A stretch of 64,000 nt of DNA from Nematopogon swammerdamellus (Eukaryota; Arthropoda; Insecta; Lepidoptera; Adelidae), in assembly GCA_946902875.1 (NCBI GenBank), contig OX336345.1, positions 20,677,395-20,741,394 of the forward strand, read 5' to 3'. The position numbers and the translations under genes are program-made. Below, piece after piece: positions 51,001-61,163 of the stretch. The notes beneath the pieces are model-generated. The model was not told the origin of the DNA, searched no databases, and was given only the letters and a program-made list of their open reading frames with translations. Positions within the stretch are counted from its first letter, which is position 1. Each line of letters opens with the position of its first letter.

Positions 51001-54000
51001 TTCCCTCAAAACTTAAATGCCGCTCGACCTACCTGCGCAGTCAACGAATTTTAGGTCATAACTCGTAGGTCATAGGGTGTAATTATCTGCAAATTATTAT
51101 ATTTGTGTGGCGACGGCCAATTTTTTACTTTTAGTTTCTTTAAATATTTGTTAACATATCCCCCTTAATATCACATGTTCTGTGAAAATGTCAATCGGCT
51201 ACGTATTACGGTTCCAAAGATACAGCAGTAGCACAGACAGACAGACAGACGGCTTAGGAATAGGCTCGTTTAAAAGGTGTGCTCGTTTAATTTTGGTGTC
51301 CAAAGTTTTATAAGTTCAATAAAAGGGATGAAAAAAAAATTAAGAACTTGGACCAGCGCGCGGAGAATCGTTTTCGAAAAGGATAATAAAACTTATTTTA
51401 GTCATCGACAGAAGCGTATAATGAGTTTACTTTTGTTTGTTTATCGAACTTACTACAAAATAAACAACCTCATTCAACTCCAGCTTCACAAAACGTTGGC
51501 CCATTATTTTCTGTACATATGACTGACGTCTATAAGCATATTTTTGAACTAATAATATCGACATTATCTTTTTATTTTTATAGTTAAATAGTAAACTTTA
51601 TTTTGAATACAACTTTGTTGAATTTTTTTTAATTCATCATGCTAACGGTTACAGGAAGAAATCACTCCTCTTTGTGTATCCCTATACTTAGGTATATATT
51701 ATTTTCTTTACATTATTGTTTTATTTTTCAAAATTATTTGCTTCATTGTTCTGTTCCGCTCTGTCCACTATAATCTACCTTATGCTACTATATTCACAGA
51801 ATATCGCATTAAGTATATTTGATATATTCTATTATATTCTATTCTATTCTGTTCTATTCCATTCCATTCCATTCCATTTCATTCCATTCCATTCCATTCC
51901 ATTCCATTCCATTCCATTCCATTCCATTCCATTCCATTCCATTCCATTCCATTCCATTCCATTCCATTCTATTCTATTCCATTCTATTCTATTCTATTAT
52001 ATTCTGCTCTTCTCTATTCTACTCAATTTTACTTGTACATTTATACTTGTATATATTCCAGTGCAACGACGTGAAATGTGTATTCGAGAAGTCCAACTGG
52101 CTAAGCGGCGGAGGTGAAAAGCTGAACAGGGAAGCTTACAAAGCCCACCTGCGCGCGTGGGCGCGGGACCACCCGGGCTGGTCTGACGCTGCGGAGAAGG
52201 CCATCACGGACTGTGTGGACAAGGACGTCAGGCAGTATCTAGATGTGCCGTGCAAGGCTTATGACATCCACACTTGCACCGGCATTGCTATGATAAAAGT
52301 AAGCGCTTGTAAGATTTGGGACAGTATCATACATGATATCGGTTTAAGAGTTATGGAGGAACATACATACATACAGAAAAGATTTCTAAAAGTCGTCAAT
52401 TTCGTTTTAGTAAATGAAATTCGAAGCCGGAATAACAGATTTTCTAATCGCTGTACTTATTACTTTTCCTTTATTTTTTATTTAAGTTGTCTCTGTTATT
52501 TTGTTTGTGTTTCATATATAAATAAATCGAACCTACCGCCTAGTAAGAGGCAAGGGAACGGACCTTATCATACATACAGTCTACAACCGCAGTATCTCAT
52601 AAAACAAAGAACTTACTCCATGACCATCCCTTACAGATTTATTATTAGTATTGATTGATACCACCACGAGTACCACCACCATGCAGCAAGTAAAGCCCAA
52701 ACACAATTTTTATCGCCTTATTTTTTCACCATTCTGTTTTCCGTGCCTTAAGACTTGGGATTTCGTTTTCGTTTTTAAAGTTTTCTTGTAAATTATAAAG
52801 CCCTGTTTTCGAAATTTTGGACTCAGTAGCGCTCGATTTGTGTATACTTTGTTTAATAATAATATCTTAAAATAACCTTTTAAACTATTCATTTTGAAAG
52901 TATAAAAATAAATATGTTTGTTTGCGGGTTTATTTCATTGATCAGCCTCGATAGCTCAGTGGTGCAGACAGTCAACTGTCGCTATTGAATGTTAAGCAAC
53001 GCTGGGTGCGGTCAATACTTAGATGGGTGACCGCTGACCGTTGGAGGCTGACCGAGTTCGGATTCCTCGTAAAACTGTAGGTCCCTTCCCTCCTAATCTT
53101 ACTTGGTGGATCAAAGGGGGAAGCACTAACATGGCACCTAGTTCACCCGGTGTTTCGGGCTGACATCACGGACGTTGTAGGTGATGTAGCGAACCGTGTC
53201 AGTTTCCATTAAAAAAAAATAAAAAATAAATAAATTGATGTCACACACTTTCAAATGTTTACTCCAAATTGGTCCCCAAAATCGTAATTCCTTCGTTTAC
53301 GCTTTATTACATCCGTTTATATATCCGTGATTGGGTTATGTACCACATTTAATCTTTTCGTCGAGTAGATACGGAGAAAATAAGCTCTGACAGGCATACA
53401 GACAGACGGACAGACTCAAGCGCGATCCTATAAGGGTTCCGTTCTTTTCCTCATTTGAGGTACGGAATCCTAAAAAAACCGGCCAAGTGCCAGTCGAACT
53501 CGCGCACCGAGGGTTCCGTATCGCCATGTCATGGTTAGCGCCACTCACGCCATCTAGATGGCGTGTTATGAAATGCTTCATATTAGTTCAATGTCATAAT
53601 TAGTTAAAATGCTTCATAATCTATTCGGTAGATGGCGCGGCCGCATACACTTTTTGGTTTCTTCTATGGGAAGCCCCGTTAATTTTTAATTTTTTCTTAT
53701 TTTTATTATTTGTTGTTATATCGGCCATAATAACACATATTCTGTGACAATTTCAACGGGCTACCTATTACGGTTCAAGAGATACAGCCCTCGGACAGAC
53801 AGATGGACGGACAGACAGGCAGACTACCTATTACGGTTCAAGAGATACAGCCCTCGGACAGACAGATGGACGGACAGACAGGCAGACTACCTATTACGGT
53901 TCAAGAGATACAGCCCTCGGACAGACAGATGGACGGACAGACAGGCAGACTACCTATTACGGTTCAAGAGATACAGCCCTCGGACAGACAGATGGACGGA

Positions 54001-54222
54001 CAGACAGGCAGACTACCTATTACGGTTCAAGAGATACAGCCCTCGGACAGACAGATGGACGGACAGACAGGCAGACAGACAGACGGCGTAGGCTTAGTAA
54101 TAGGGTCCCGTACTGGATGTAGTTACACATCTGCCTAGTTAGGACGTCATGTTCAACACGGGCCCGCCTAACCGAATGATTTTCGCTTCCAGAAATGTCC
54201 CAACGAAGCTTGGAAGTGCTGA
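48033..54222 (+). CDS. Odorant-binding protein, Plus-C-like (five exons)
   Basis: A secreted carrier for small hydrophobic ligands, typical of chemosensory sensillum lymph or haemolymph. It is assembled from exons 48033-48071, 49850-49906, 50505-50609, 52062-52298 and 54193-54222. All introns are phase 0 with GT-AG ends. Product 155 residues: signal peptide 1-17 (MWTRLAVLLTFALCVLA), then a mature chain of about 138 with ten cysteines (38, 39, 53, 68, 73, 118, 131, 139, 148, 155). C139-x8-C148 followed by Pro149 is the C5-x8-C6-P signature of Plus-C OBPs, and C73 to C118 has 44 residues between. The C68-x4-C73 spacing is one longer than the usual x3. The gene spans 6.2 kb because its introns are full of transposon fragments. 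A polyadenylation signal lies at 54350. Confident for gene and fold; the exact orthologue is unknown. Confidence 0.85.
48094..48630 (-). mobile_element. Helitron-like element in OBP intron 1, split by SINE-B
   Basis: On the minus strand it starts near 'gggaacgtctgtctgtatgt' (48610) and passes aactccggaaccgcagaaca. It ends cgcgagcgaagcc, then (after a SINE-B) 'ccgcgggcagaagctat'. It resembles the S/T elements with their GC-rich palindrome near the end; the CTAG terminus has decayed to CTAT. Confidence 0.45.
48111..48347 (-). mobile_element. SINE-B nested in the Helitron-like element
   Basis: T-run, tatgtaatcc, 'ctagccaatatcacctccga' and so on to 'ctagtaaggggcaaggg', 5' truncated. The host element reads through when it is removed (ggc at both borders). 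Confidence 0.7.
48630..48700 (+). repeat. (GAGATA)n microsatellite
   Basis: gagatagagatagagatagag with drift, at the border of the preceding element. Confidence 0.85.
48795..49602 (+). mobile_element. Helitron-like element in OBP intron 1
   Basis: Starts around 'tacatataataaaatcgtag' and ends 'gtagtcgcgggcacagctag' + T, the same 3' end as T copy 1 (8706). Includes a pentanucleotide atttc run (49194-49220) and a gtcggtttgtcggtttgttgg stretch. No ORF. Confidence 0.5.
49675..49770 (+). repeat. (ATTCY)n microsatellite in OBP intron 1
   Basis: attctgttctattccattat-type pentamers, imperfect, about 95 bp. Confidence 0.85.
49850..49906 (+). CDS. OBP exon 2
   Basis: 19 codons: the end of the signal peptide (CVLA) and DLPHSENRPERQVTL. 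Acceptor tttcag before 49850, donor GTATGT after 49906. Confidence 0.8.
50022..50345 (-). mobile_element. SINE-A tail joined to K segment
   Basis: 50022-50245: T-run, 'atggaaactgacacggtcgg' to 'ccctaccacctagtaatata'. 50268-50345: K ('tcccttagtcgcattttacg', 'agatgcagtggggctattct', ggccccacacgg). On the minus strand the order is K then SINE-A, as in the two chimeric copies, but the SINE-A head is missing. Confidence 0.7.
50505..50609 (+). CDS. OBP exon 3
   Basis: 35 codons with CCDIPEIGEAQ and AECSNRK (cysteines 38, 39, 53) and an alanine-rich stretch. Acceptor tttcag, donor GTTAGT. Confidence 0.85.
50680..50875 (+). pseudogene. LINE-like coding fragment in OBP intron 3
   Basis: Encodes WSEAKRLAKDIG, then RQRISVVIQRGNAASVLGTV, a tail motif I associate with LINE-encoded reverse transcriptases of insects. 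An isolated piece of about 195 bp with a stop at 50868. The association is from memory, so moderate confidence. Confidence 0.45.
50876..51154. other. Intronic, no recognisable feature
   Basis: Nothing supported. Confidence 0.3.
51155..51266 (+). repeat. Family E fragment
   Basis: 'atcggctacgtattacggtt' then cagacagacagacagacggc and taggaataggct. Confidence 0.6.
51826..52020 (+). repeat. (ATTCC)n microsatellite, about 195 bp
   Basis: About 39 pentamers, pure attcc in the middle and attct/attat at the edges. It ends about 42 bp before OBP exon 4, so it occupies the region where the branch point would be expected. Related to the tract at 49675. Confidence 0.95.
52062..52298 (+). CDS. OBP exon 4
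   Basis: 79 codons with CNDVKC, the helical core and C118, C131 and C139. Acceptor attccag, donor GTAAGC. Codon use is G/C-rich at third positions, unlike the AT-rich introns. Confidence 0.9.
52299..52941. other. OBP intron 4, proximal part
   Basis: No gene seen; a short 'cctaccgcctagtaagagg' piece of SINE origin lies at 52532. Confidence 0.3.
52942..53220 (+). mobile_element. SINE-A copy in OBP intron 4
   Basis: A box tagctcagtgg, 5S-like 'gttaagcaacgctgggtgcg' with acttagatgggtgaccgc, B box gttcggattcc, an internal deletion in the body, then the tail and A-run. Confidence 0.8.
53255..53471 (+). repeat. Repeat with 'gatcctataagggttccgtt' end
   Basis: 'ccaaaatcgtaattccttcg', 'cagacagacggacagactca' and a terminal ggtacggaatcctaaaa. 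Relatives at 5625-5700 and 37310-37785. Confidence 0.5.
53472..54120 (+). mobile_element. Family E copy with a 63-bp internal array
   Basis: Complete head ('ccggccaagtgccagtcgaa'), middle, then five tandem 63-bp units (53761-54075), then gacggcgtaggcttagtaat and gggtcccgtactggatg. The end has lost the 'ggaaccctaaaaa' terminus. Confidence 0.75.
53761..54075 (+). repeat. 63-bp tandem array, 5 identical units
   Basis: Each unit begins ctacctattacggttcaaga and ends with gacggacagacaggcaga. The sequence occurs once in other family E copies (9690-9750). Period 63 keeps two plus frames open, giving spurious ORFs. Confidence 0.95.
54193..54222 (+). CDS. OBP exon 5 (terminal)
   Basis: KCPNEAWKC followed by TGA (54220-54222). 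Acceptor cttccag. It supplies C148, Pro149 and C155. Confidence 0.8.
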   Translation, partial: KCPNEAWKC

Positions 54223-54349
54223 CGCGTTCTGGAGACTGGAGACACTCAAGAGATCAGTCAAGAAAAGAACAATTAACGAAAAGTAACGAGCTGAGAGATT
54301 TAACCAAGCATACATTTAACGAGTTCTGCATCCCATTAATTTAGACGAA

Positions 54350-54355
54350 AATAAA
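54350..54355 (+). terminator. Polyadenylation signal
   Basis: aataaa about 130 bp after the OBP stop codon, the first such hexamer downstream. Confidence 0.55.
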
Positions 54356-54489
54356 CTTTTACGAACTGTATGTTTCGGAAAGTCACTTAAAAATATATAA
54401 CACCTTTATGCATAAAGTCAACGCCAAAGTCAAATATATTTATTTCAGCGAGCATAATATCGATACATATTGTATCGGTGACGATTGGT

Positions 54490-54585
54490 CTGGGTCGCCT
54501 CTCACCCTCAAATATGGTTGAGGGAGGCGTGATGCTCGTGAACAGGTGCTGTTTGTGGAGACCGGCCTGCTCCAATTGGCTCCAA
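54490..54585. repeat. Repeat family V, copy 2
   Basis: 'caaatatggttgagggaggc' and 'gatgctcgtgaacaggtgct', see 35665-35775. Confidence 0.55.
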
Positions 54586-54689
54586 CATGTTTTAAGAATG
54601 GTTTACGATTACAAAAAAAAAAAAAATTTATTTGTGATACATTTTAATGAATTAAATACTTTTTTATACCAATATTTTGTTTTAGTTAT

Positions 54690-54880
54690 TTTTGTCATAT
54701 GCCGGGTTTGCGAATGCCATGCCGGCCTGACAGATGCCTATATTCACTCCTCTCCTGAAGGACCCGAGACTGTACTTGGATGGAAATATGTGGGCAGGGA
54801 GAGAGTTCCAGAGTTTACCGGTTCTGTGGTGGAAGGTTATGCAGACCCGATTGGTAAATTAGACCGTCCTAGGTCGGCCA
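54690..54880 (-). pseudogene. LINE-C fragment
   Basis: 'gaatgccatgccggcctgac', then 'gaaggacccgagactgtact' and gttccagagtttaccggttc: the RT-tail region on the minus strand, as at 4510-4640. Truncated on both sides. Confidence 0.65.
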
Positions 54881-55055
54881 GTGCTAATAGAACAAAATAT
54901 AAAATACTTTTTGCTCCAAGAAACATCTAACAGGAACAAACACCTTAGAACATTTACATAAGGTGCAAAGGCGGACTTACAGAAATTTCTTACAGTCAAC
55001 CTTTGGATGCTTGAGATTCGATTAATATAGTGCAATGTAAGTACATGAGAATTGA
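54881..55055 (-). repeat. LINE 3' UTR, copy 1
   Basis: 'acataaggtgcaaaggcgga', cttacagtcaacctttggat and 'gagattcgattaatatagtg', repeated at 55265-55480. Confidence 0.6.
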
Positions 55056-55264
55056 AAATAAAATAATAAAAATAAATTAATGTGAGTACATGCTAGTTAA
55101 ATAAAAAGCAATACTTGGGTTAATACGAGTACATATAAATTACTAAATATGTAAAATATAATGTACATAATGAAAATGAAAATGGAAATTAAAATAAATG
55201 AAAATGTAAATGAAATGAAAATATTTATTGTCAAACAAAATCATAAAGTGCAAATAACCGAGTT

Positions 55265-55480
55265 TCCTGGGCTAGAAATAGAAATAGAAATAGAAATAGA
55301 AAATTCTTTATTGCTCCAGTAAACATTAAACAGTAACAAATACATTGGAAAATTTACATAAGGTGCAAAGGCGGACTTATCCCTTACAGAGATTTCTTAC
55401 AGTCAACCTTTGGATGTTTGAGATTCGATAATATAGTGGAATGTAAGTAGGTAGTAGCAAAAGAGTTGCGTGACAATTGA
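55265..55480 (-). repeat. LINE 3' UTR with (TTTCTA)n tail, copy 2
   Basis: Starts with agaaatagaaatagaaatag, then 'attctttattgctccagtaa' and the same body as copy 1. The hexamer run is the complement of the LINE tail. Confidence 0.65.
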
Positions 55481-55920
55481 AGATAAAAATAATAATAAGA
55501 ATACTTATTAATACATACATATTAGAAAATGTGTGTCTCACAGAAAGATACAAATAAATATACATACCATACATAGTTCCTATCTACGAGTAGTGATTAA
55601 GGTCAATATTGACCCTCAAAACGTATATTGTGCAGGTGACGACGAATCAGTGCCGAGTGACCCTCACTCTCTGTCGAGGACACGCCACTGGCTGCCGGTT
55701 TCATGTCCATTGTAAAATAGCTCTTGCCGAAATAATGATATGGTATATGATTCGACGATTCAACGATGAGACAATGCACAGACGGACGGACGCGCAGTAG
55801 ACAATGAAGGGGCCTGGACCCACTTCCCAGACACAATGCGAACGACAGGTGTAATGGTGTTGCTTGAAAATTGTTTTCGTGAAAATGTATGAGTGAAAGA
55901 CAATTTATTGTATAAACTTT
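55481..55920. other. No firm gene
   Basis: 55609-55800 is open but matches nothing I know. Nothing further can be supported. Confidence 0.3.
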
Positions 55921-56165
55921 GTTTTTTTTTTTTTTTTTTTTTAATGGAAACTGACATGGTTGGCTTACATCACCTACAACATCCGTGATGTCAGCCCATA
56001 ACACCGGGTGAACTTGGTGCCACGTCAGTGCTTCCCTTCGATCGTGCCGGCTACACTGAACTGGACGGGAAACACAAACTATTTACATAGCCGTTTCGAC
56101 CGACCTTTCATTCAGTGCGATGCGGTGGTACCAACCCGGGCGGGTTAAACCCTACCACCTAGTAA
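55921..56165 (-). mobile_element. 5'-truncated SINE-A
   Basis: A run of about 20 T, 'atggaaactgacatggttgg' and on to 'taaaccctaccacctagtaa'. A K-like 'gggagtcatatccc' remnant (56175) follows, as at 50250. Confidence 0.75.
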
Positions 56166-56247
56166 TATAAGAAGGGAGTCATATCCCTTTGTATCTTTAG
56201 ATTTTTAAACATGACATAAAATTTCTTTGTAATGAATACATACATAC

Positions 56248-56545
56248 ATACCACACGCTGTATCCCCACAATCGGGGTAACCAAAGTAGTCGGTATTGTG
56301 CTGCAAGTACTCTGGTAAATTACAGCACAACACCGACCACCACGTTTAGCAAAGTATTCGGAGAAGATAAATATCAGGCAGCAAGTAAGGCACGAATGCC
56401 CACCTGCTGCATGCATGACTCGATGGAAAGACCGTGCCAAGGTGAGAGGTGGCTAGCCTGACGCCCTTATGCACGGCATCTTGTCCTTATCCCTTAGTCG
56501 CCTTTCACGAGATGCACGAGGAGAGATGCAGTGGGGCCGCCACAC
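56248..56545 (-). repeat. Family L/K copy
   Basis: 'ccacacgctgtatccccaca' to 'agtcgcctttcacgagatgc' and 'gagagatgcagtggggccgc'. Matches 39285-39611. Confidence 0.6.
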
Positions 56546-57094
56546 AGTACAGCACAAGAACAATTTTAGCAAAAATTGAATTCGCGACATTGAAAGACCA
56601 ATCATCGCCCAAACACACATTATATTATTTGCACCCAATTTAATATTAAATTTCAAACGCAATTTTCCGGCTTTTTCATTCCGAATTCCACCAAATTCAA
56701 TACTCTTAGCACCTGTTAAAACGAGCCACAATCGCGCGCGTCACGAAACGAGGCCGCGCAATGTAATGTAAAAAAATTACTATCGTTACAGTTTCCATAA
56801 AACCTTCATAAATATTGTAGTGACGCTCCCATGGAGCCATTACTAATAGCTTTGTGATGGAGTATTACGATGCCATTAGGTGTGGGTAACGATGGCACAG
56901 ATTAGGGGAAGCCGCGGCGATAACGCATCGCACTGTCGCGCCGTGCGACTGCAGATTCATGCACTAGAAGTTGGCTGTTTACACTTGCTGAATAATGGGG
57001 CGACAGTCTCGCAATGTCGGATGGCACATTCATTTATTTAATTGGGAAGGGAGTAAGTACATAGAAACATTAAAACGTTAGAAAGTTCCTTTTT
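56546..57094. other. Unique sequence, no gene seen
   Basis: Partly CpG-rich (56735-56760 and 56910-56950). No splice-supported ORF. Confidence 0.3.
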
Positions 57095-57185
57095 ATAGAA
57101 AGCGTGACGTGTGGCATTGTTACACCTGCGAGCAAGTGCCTAACGATGCCCATGGACATTCTGTGATGCATTTGGATTGCGAATG
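57095..57185 (-). repeat. LINE-C 3' terminus, diverged
   Basis: 'ttatagaaagcgtgacgtgt' to the 'cccatggacattctgtgatg' block. Confidence 0.6.
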
Positions 57186-57619
57186 CTATATTATTTTATT
57201 TGTTAAGTTCACGGATTAAGCCGCGGTAAAACGGTCGTCATTCGCTATTCTGTGGTTTAAGTTCTAGTTCTTCTAGTTAAATTTATAACCGAATTAGAAA
57301 AAACAAGTATATAAAGTTTAATCGAAGTTTATAAAATATATATATGTTATATAGCTAATTTATTACAAACTAACCAATATGTACAATGTTAGTCCTGGTT
57401 ACACTTCTGGCCAGTACACAGACGATAAACATGCGACAAACAATAACTGACTTCATTATTTATTATATTCAAACCATTTGTAGTTATGTAGTCACCCTCC
57501 AAGTCGAATAATATTTATCTGTAATGCAACAGCAGACTCAATGGAGTCTACTCAGACATGTTTCTACTGCAGACGGAACGTCTGCACTGAGTCATGCGAT
57601 CCCGTGCCTAGTATGAAGC
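57186..57619. other. No recognisable feature
   Basis: A small inverted pair 'tactgcagacggaacgtctgc' is at 57576. Nothing else. Confidence 0.3.
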
Positions 57620-58005
57620 GCTTGACCTAGAAATGGGTCAAGCGCGAGTTTTAGTCACGAACGGAGGGTTCCGTAGATACGCTATACCATACCTGTCAAA
57701 AAACCATATTCGTCTATCTTTTTTCTGTCTGCAATGCAAACTACATGTGGCGCCATCTATTATTTAGTAGCGTGAATATTTACTAATCGATTCTTAGGGT
57801 GTTTCTTATGGGGACCCCTTAATTTTTTACTTTTTGATTTTTTATTATGTGTTGGCATATCCGCCATAATAACACATATTCTGTGAAAGTTTCAACCGGC
57901 TACCTGTCACGGTTCAAAAGGTAGAGCCCTCGGGCGGACGGACGAACAGACAGACTGACGGCGTAGGCTTAGTAATAAGCTTTCGTATGGATACGGAACT
58001 CTAAA
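57620..58005 (+). mobile_element. Family E copy, diverged
   Basis: Head 'gggtcaagcgcgagttttag', 'ggagggttccgtagatacgc', middle 'ccgccataataacacatatt', end ggatacggaactctaaaa. A subfamily that shares 'gtctgcaatgcaaa' with the copies at 59222 and 60594. Confidence 0.7.
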
Positions 58006-58021
58006 ACGTAGGCAACGAATG

Positions 58022-58178
58022 TATGAAAAATAAGCTTCCTAATAAAAAAACTGCATCCAAATCGGTCAATCCGTTTGGGAGCTACGATACCACAGACAGA
58101 CAGACACACACACACACCCTCACACACACACACGTCAAACTTATAACACCCCTCCGTTTTTTTCGACGGGGGCTAAAA
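58022..58178 (+). repeat. H-associated repeat with (AC)n
   Basis: 'ctgcatccaaatcggtcaat' to 'aacacccctccgtttttttc' + gacgggggctaaaa. Confidence 0.65.
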
Positions 58179-58487
58179 AGAGTAAAATTAATATGTTTAT
58201 ACTAAATATATTAATGCAGGCACGACAGTGTGGAAGTACTGGCGCCTTGCAGTACTTGCTAGTGGATTCACCGACACGGCAAATTGTACACAGCTTCTGT
58301 GCTAATGGGCGGATTTCCGCACGATTTCTGACGGATTGCCCGCACCTTATAATTACATAGTATTATCTAACCGTACACGCGCACACGCATATAGGGAACC
58401 TATACGATGTAATAATCATGCCAATAAATACAAATTATTAGGTGTGTTTTAATGTCAAGTTGATGAATGTTTGCCTAGCTAAGGCTT
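58179..58487. other. No recognisable feature
   Basis: Nothing supported. Confidence 0.3.
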
Positions 58488-58610
58488 GAGCATCCTATCT
58501 CCGTATGGCTCGTCGCAGAGGGACTCTGCACCCTTTTGTTGTCGACATGGGCTTTTGAGAAACCATCGGTTCTCAAAATTGTTCTTTATCGCACCCTGTC
58601 CTCCGGCCAG
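58488..58610 (+). repeat. LINE-D fragment
   Basis: 'tggctcgtcgcagagggact' and 'cacccttttgttgtcgacat' match 20406-20460. Confidence 0.6.
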
Positions 58611-58639
58611 TTTGATTCCCGATTAAATACCCGCGGAGC

Positions 58640-58850
58640 TCTGCGTTTTTATATTTTATTTACTTAGCGGTCACCCGACTCCTTTAAGTAAGTAAACGGA
58701 GATTATTTTGCAGGGTCGTGGGTTTTTAAAATTTGTATTTTGATTTTATTTCAAGCTTTTTTTTTTAAAAACCGCTTGCAAATCAGTCTACTTTTTAAGA
58801 TAATGAATTTTTTGGATTACTTAATTTCTTGATTACAAACATCTGGAGCG
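58640..58850 (-). repeat. MITE H right arm and adjoining body
   Basis: 'atttacttagcggtcacccg' and 'aagtaagtaaacggagatta', then 'aaaaaccgcttgcaaatcag'. It matches 46370-46560; the left arm is lost. Confidence 0.6.
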
Positions 58851-59221
58851 TGGGAACACCACAGACACCTGACACCATGTTGCGTTCTCGCGCAGCGATA
58901 TATACTGGTATGTTAGGATTTAGATCGGCAGTAACGTTCAGTTGAAGATCGTACGGAGTGGATGTTAATGAAGAGGGAATCAGTTTTCTCGTACAAATTT
59001 AATAAAAGAATTGAGGATTACGCCAAAAGATTATCGTAATTATTTACGAATGAATGAGACAACTTCTATTATTTATTAGTGACTCCTCTAATTCAGGAAC
59101 AAATCTTGACTCAACTGAACTGCCGATCGCTGACCGCCATACACGGCCCAATCGGCATGATCCAATCGGCTTCAAGCCAAAAGAATTGAAATTCGAATGT
59201 GCTGGTTCAGTTCCGAAGACT
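58851..59221. other. No firm gene
   Basis: A TATA-like atatatac (58899) precedes a cgttcagttg (58935), promoter-like but without an exon I can follow. Confidence 0.25.
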
Positions 59222-59628
59222 ATGCAATGTCATGTAAAAAAATCTGTCAAGTGCGAGTTTTACTCGCGCACGGAGGTTTCCGTATCTATCCGCTATCAAT
59301 AATATCCGCCTATCTTTTGTCTTTCAACAATGCAATGTATAAAAGCCTGTGGCGCCATCTATTGTTCAGTAGCGTGACTAATCGATTTTTCGCACGTTTG
59401 TTGTATGGGAGCCCCCCTTAATTTTTAACATTTTCTTTTTTTATTATTTGTTGTTAGATCCGCCATACTAATACATATTCTGTGAAAATTTCAACGGGCT
59501 ACCTATTACGGTTCAAGAGATAGGCCTCGGACAGACAAACGGACGGACGGACGGACGGACGGACGAACAGACAGACAGCGGAGGCTTAGTAATAGGCTTC
59601 CGTACGGGATACGGAAACCTAAAAATTA
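59222..59628 (+). mobile_element. Family E copy, near full length
   Basis: Head 'tctgtcaagtgcgagtttta', 'cggaggtttccgtatctatc', middle and (GGAC)n, end 'gggatacggaaacctaaaaa'. Confidence 0.75.
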
Positions 59629-59635
59629 AAAAAAA

Positions 59636-60360
59636 TCTCGTCGAGGCCTATCATTTTCTCCAGCGGATGAGCAGTCGTGGGTCAGTAGTTTCCGAGATAT
59701 GCCCTCTCAAACATTTTTTGTAAATTCTGAAACGGCTTTACCGATTTTGAAAAAAAAAACAACTGCTTCGAAAAGACAGAAAATTTTCTACGATAAGAAA
59801 CAAATTGCAAGTCGATCTGACCAGTAGTATAACTCCTGAAGTTTTCGGAGCACTTTTTCTCTGGGCCATATTTATAGAATGATCGATGTACGGCTCTCAG
59901 GTATGTCGTCTTAGCAAGTCGGAAGAACTACCTTTAGGACGATATGCCTGACGTTCCATTAAATGTCTTTTCATAAAAAAAATAAATAAATAAGTATCTC
60001 GTCGAGGCCTATCATTTCCTCCAGCGGATGAGTAGTCGTGGATCAGTAGTTTCCCAGATATGCCCTCTCAAGCACTTTTTCCTTTTTTTCCGAAACGGTT
60101 GAACCGATTTAGAAAATAAACAACTATTAAAAAAAAGAGCAATTTTTTCTACGAAAAGAAATAAATTGCAAGTCGATCTGACTAGTAGTTCAGGAGTTAT
60201 AAGCATTTATTGATTTTCGAAGCATTTTTTTAGAAAAAAGGCTCATGGGTAAAAAGGGCCTTAAGGGCCATATTAAATTATAGAAGGGCTTGACGTAAGA
60301 CTCTCTTTCTTAGCAAGTCGGAAGAATTACCTTTAGGACGATATGCTTCACCTTCCTGTA
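59636..60360 (+). repeat. Tandem duplication of about 362 bp
   Basis: Units start 'tctcgtcgaggcctatcatt' at 59636 and 59998. Both contain 'agatatgccctctcaa', 'attgcaagtcgatctgac' and 'agcaagtcggaagaa'. They are diverged by several percent and indels. No ORF. Confidence 0.8.
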
Positions 60361-60593
60361 ACTCTTATAGTTTCATTTATTAAAACAAATTCAAGTGTGA
60401 CAATGACACAATTTACAATACACAAAAACCGTATAATCGCTATGTTTTTAAAAAACATTTGCAAGTTTATATATTATGCTTTGAGAACAGTCGGAGGACC
60501 CTTCAAATATTACGTAAGGTTTTAATAAGACATTCTTGCCCCAGACTTAAGCTCAGACTTCCCCTATTTTTGATACATTATAATAAATACAAA

Positions 60594-60843
60594 ATCGGTC
60601 AAGTGCGAGTTTTAATCACGCACGGAGGGTTCCGAAGACCCACTACAACATACCTGTTAAATAACTATATCCGTCAATATTTTGTCTGTCTGCAATGCAA
60701 AGTACCTGTGGCGCCATTTATTATTTGGTAATGTGAATATTATGTACTAATCTATTCTTAGCACGTTTGTTGTATCCGGACCCCCTTAATTATTTTACTT
60801 TTTGCTTTTATTATTATTTGTTGGTATATCCGCCATAACACAA
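60594..60843 (+). mobile_element. Family E copy cut by LINE-C
   Basis: 'aaaatcggtcaagtgcgagt' to 'ggtatatccgccataacaca', then LINE-C poly(T) starts. The distal half of E is missing. Confidence 0.65.
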
Positions 60844-61163
60844 TTTTTTTTATAGGAAGCGCGACATTTGGCGCCTCGCCACCCATAAGGTGTCTAACGA
60901 CTCCCATGGACATTCGGTCGTACGCGGGGGTTGCGAATTGAAAGGTGCCTATTCACGCCTCTCTTAAAGGACCCGAGACTTGGGGGAAAATATGTGGGCA
61001 GGGAGAGCGTTCCACAGTTTACCACTTCTGTGGAGGAAAGATCTGCAGAACCGATTGGTACGCATCCGTGGTAAGTCCAGCGTATAGGGATGCAACTCCT
61101 GCTCAGTGCGCGTTGTGCGGAGGTGGAAAGGGGACGGCGGGATCGCGTAAATTCACCATGGAA

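Noticed and set aside
51819..52658. 279-residue ORF through the ATTCC tract
   Set aside because: The pentamer tract has no stops in this frame and runs by chance into real OBP exon 4, then into intron 4.
53744..54138. Two overlapping repetitive ORFs
   Set aside because: Produced by five 63-bp tandem units in family E.
58899..58945. TATA/Inr-like pair as a promoter
   Set aside because: No supported exon or donor downstream; such AT-rich matches are expected by chance.
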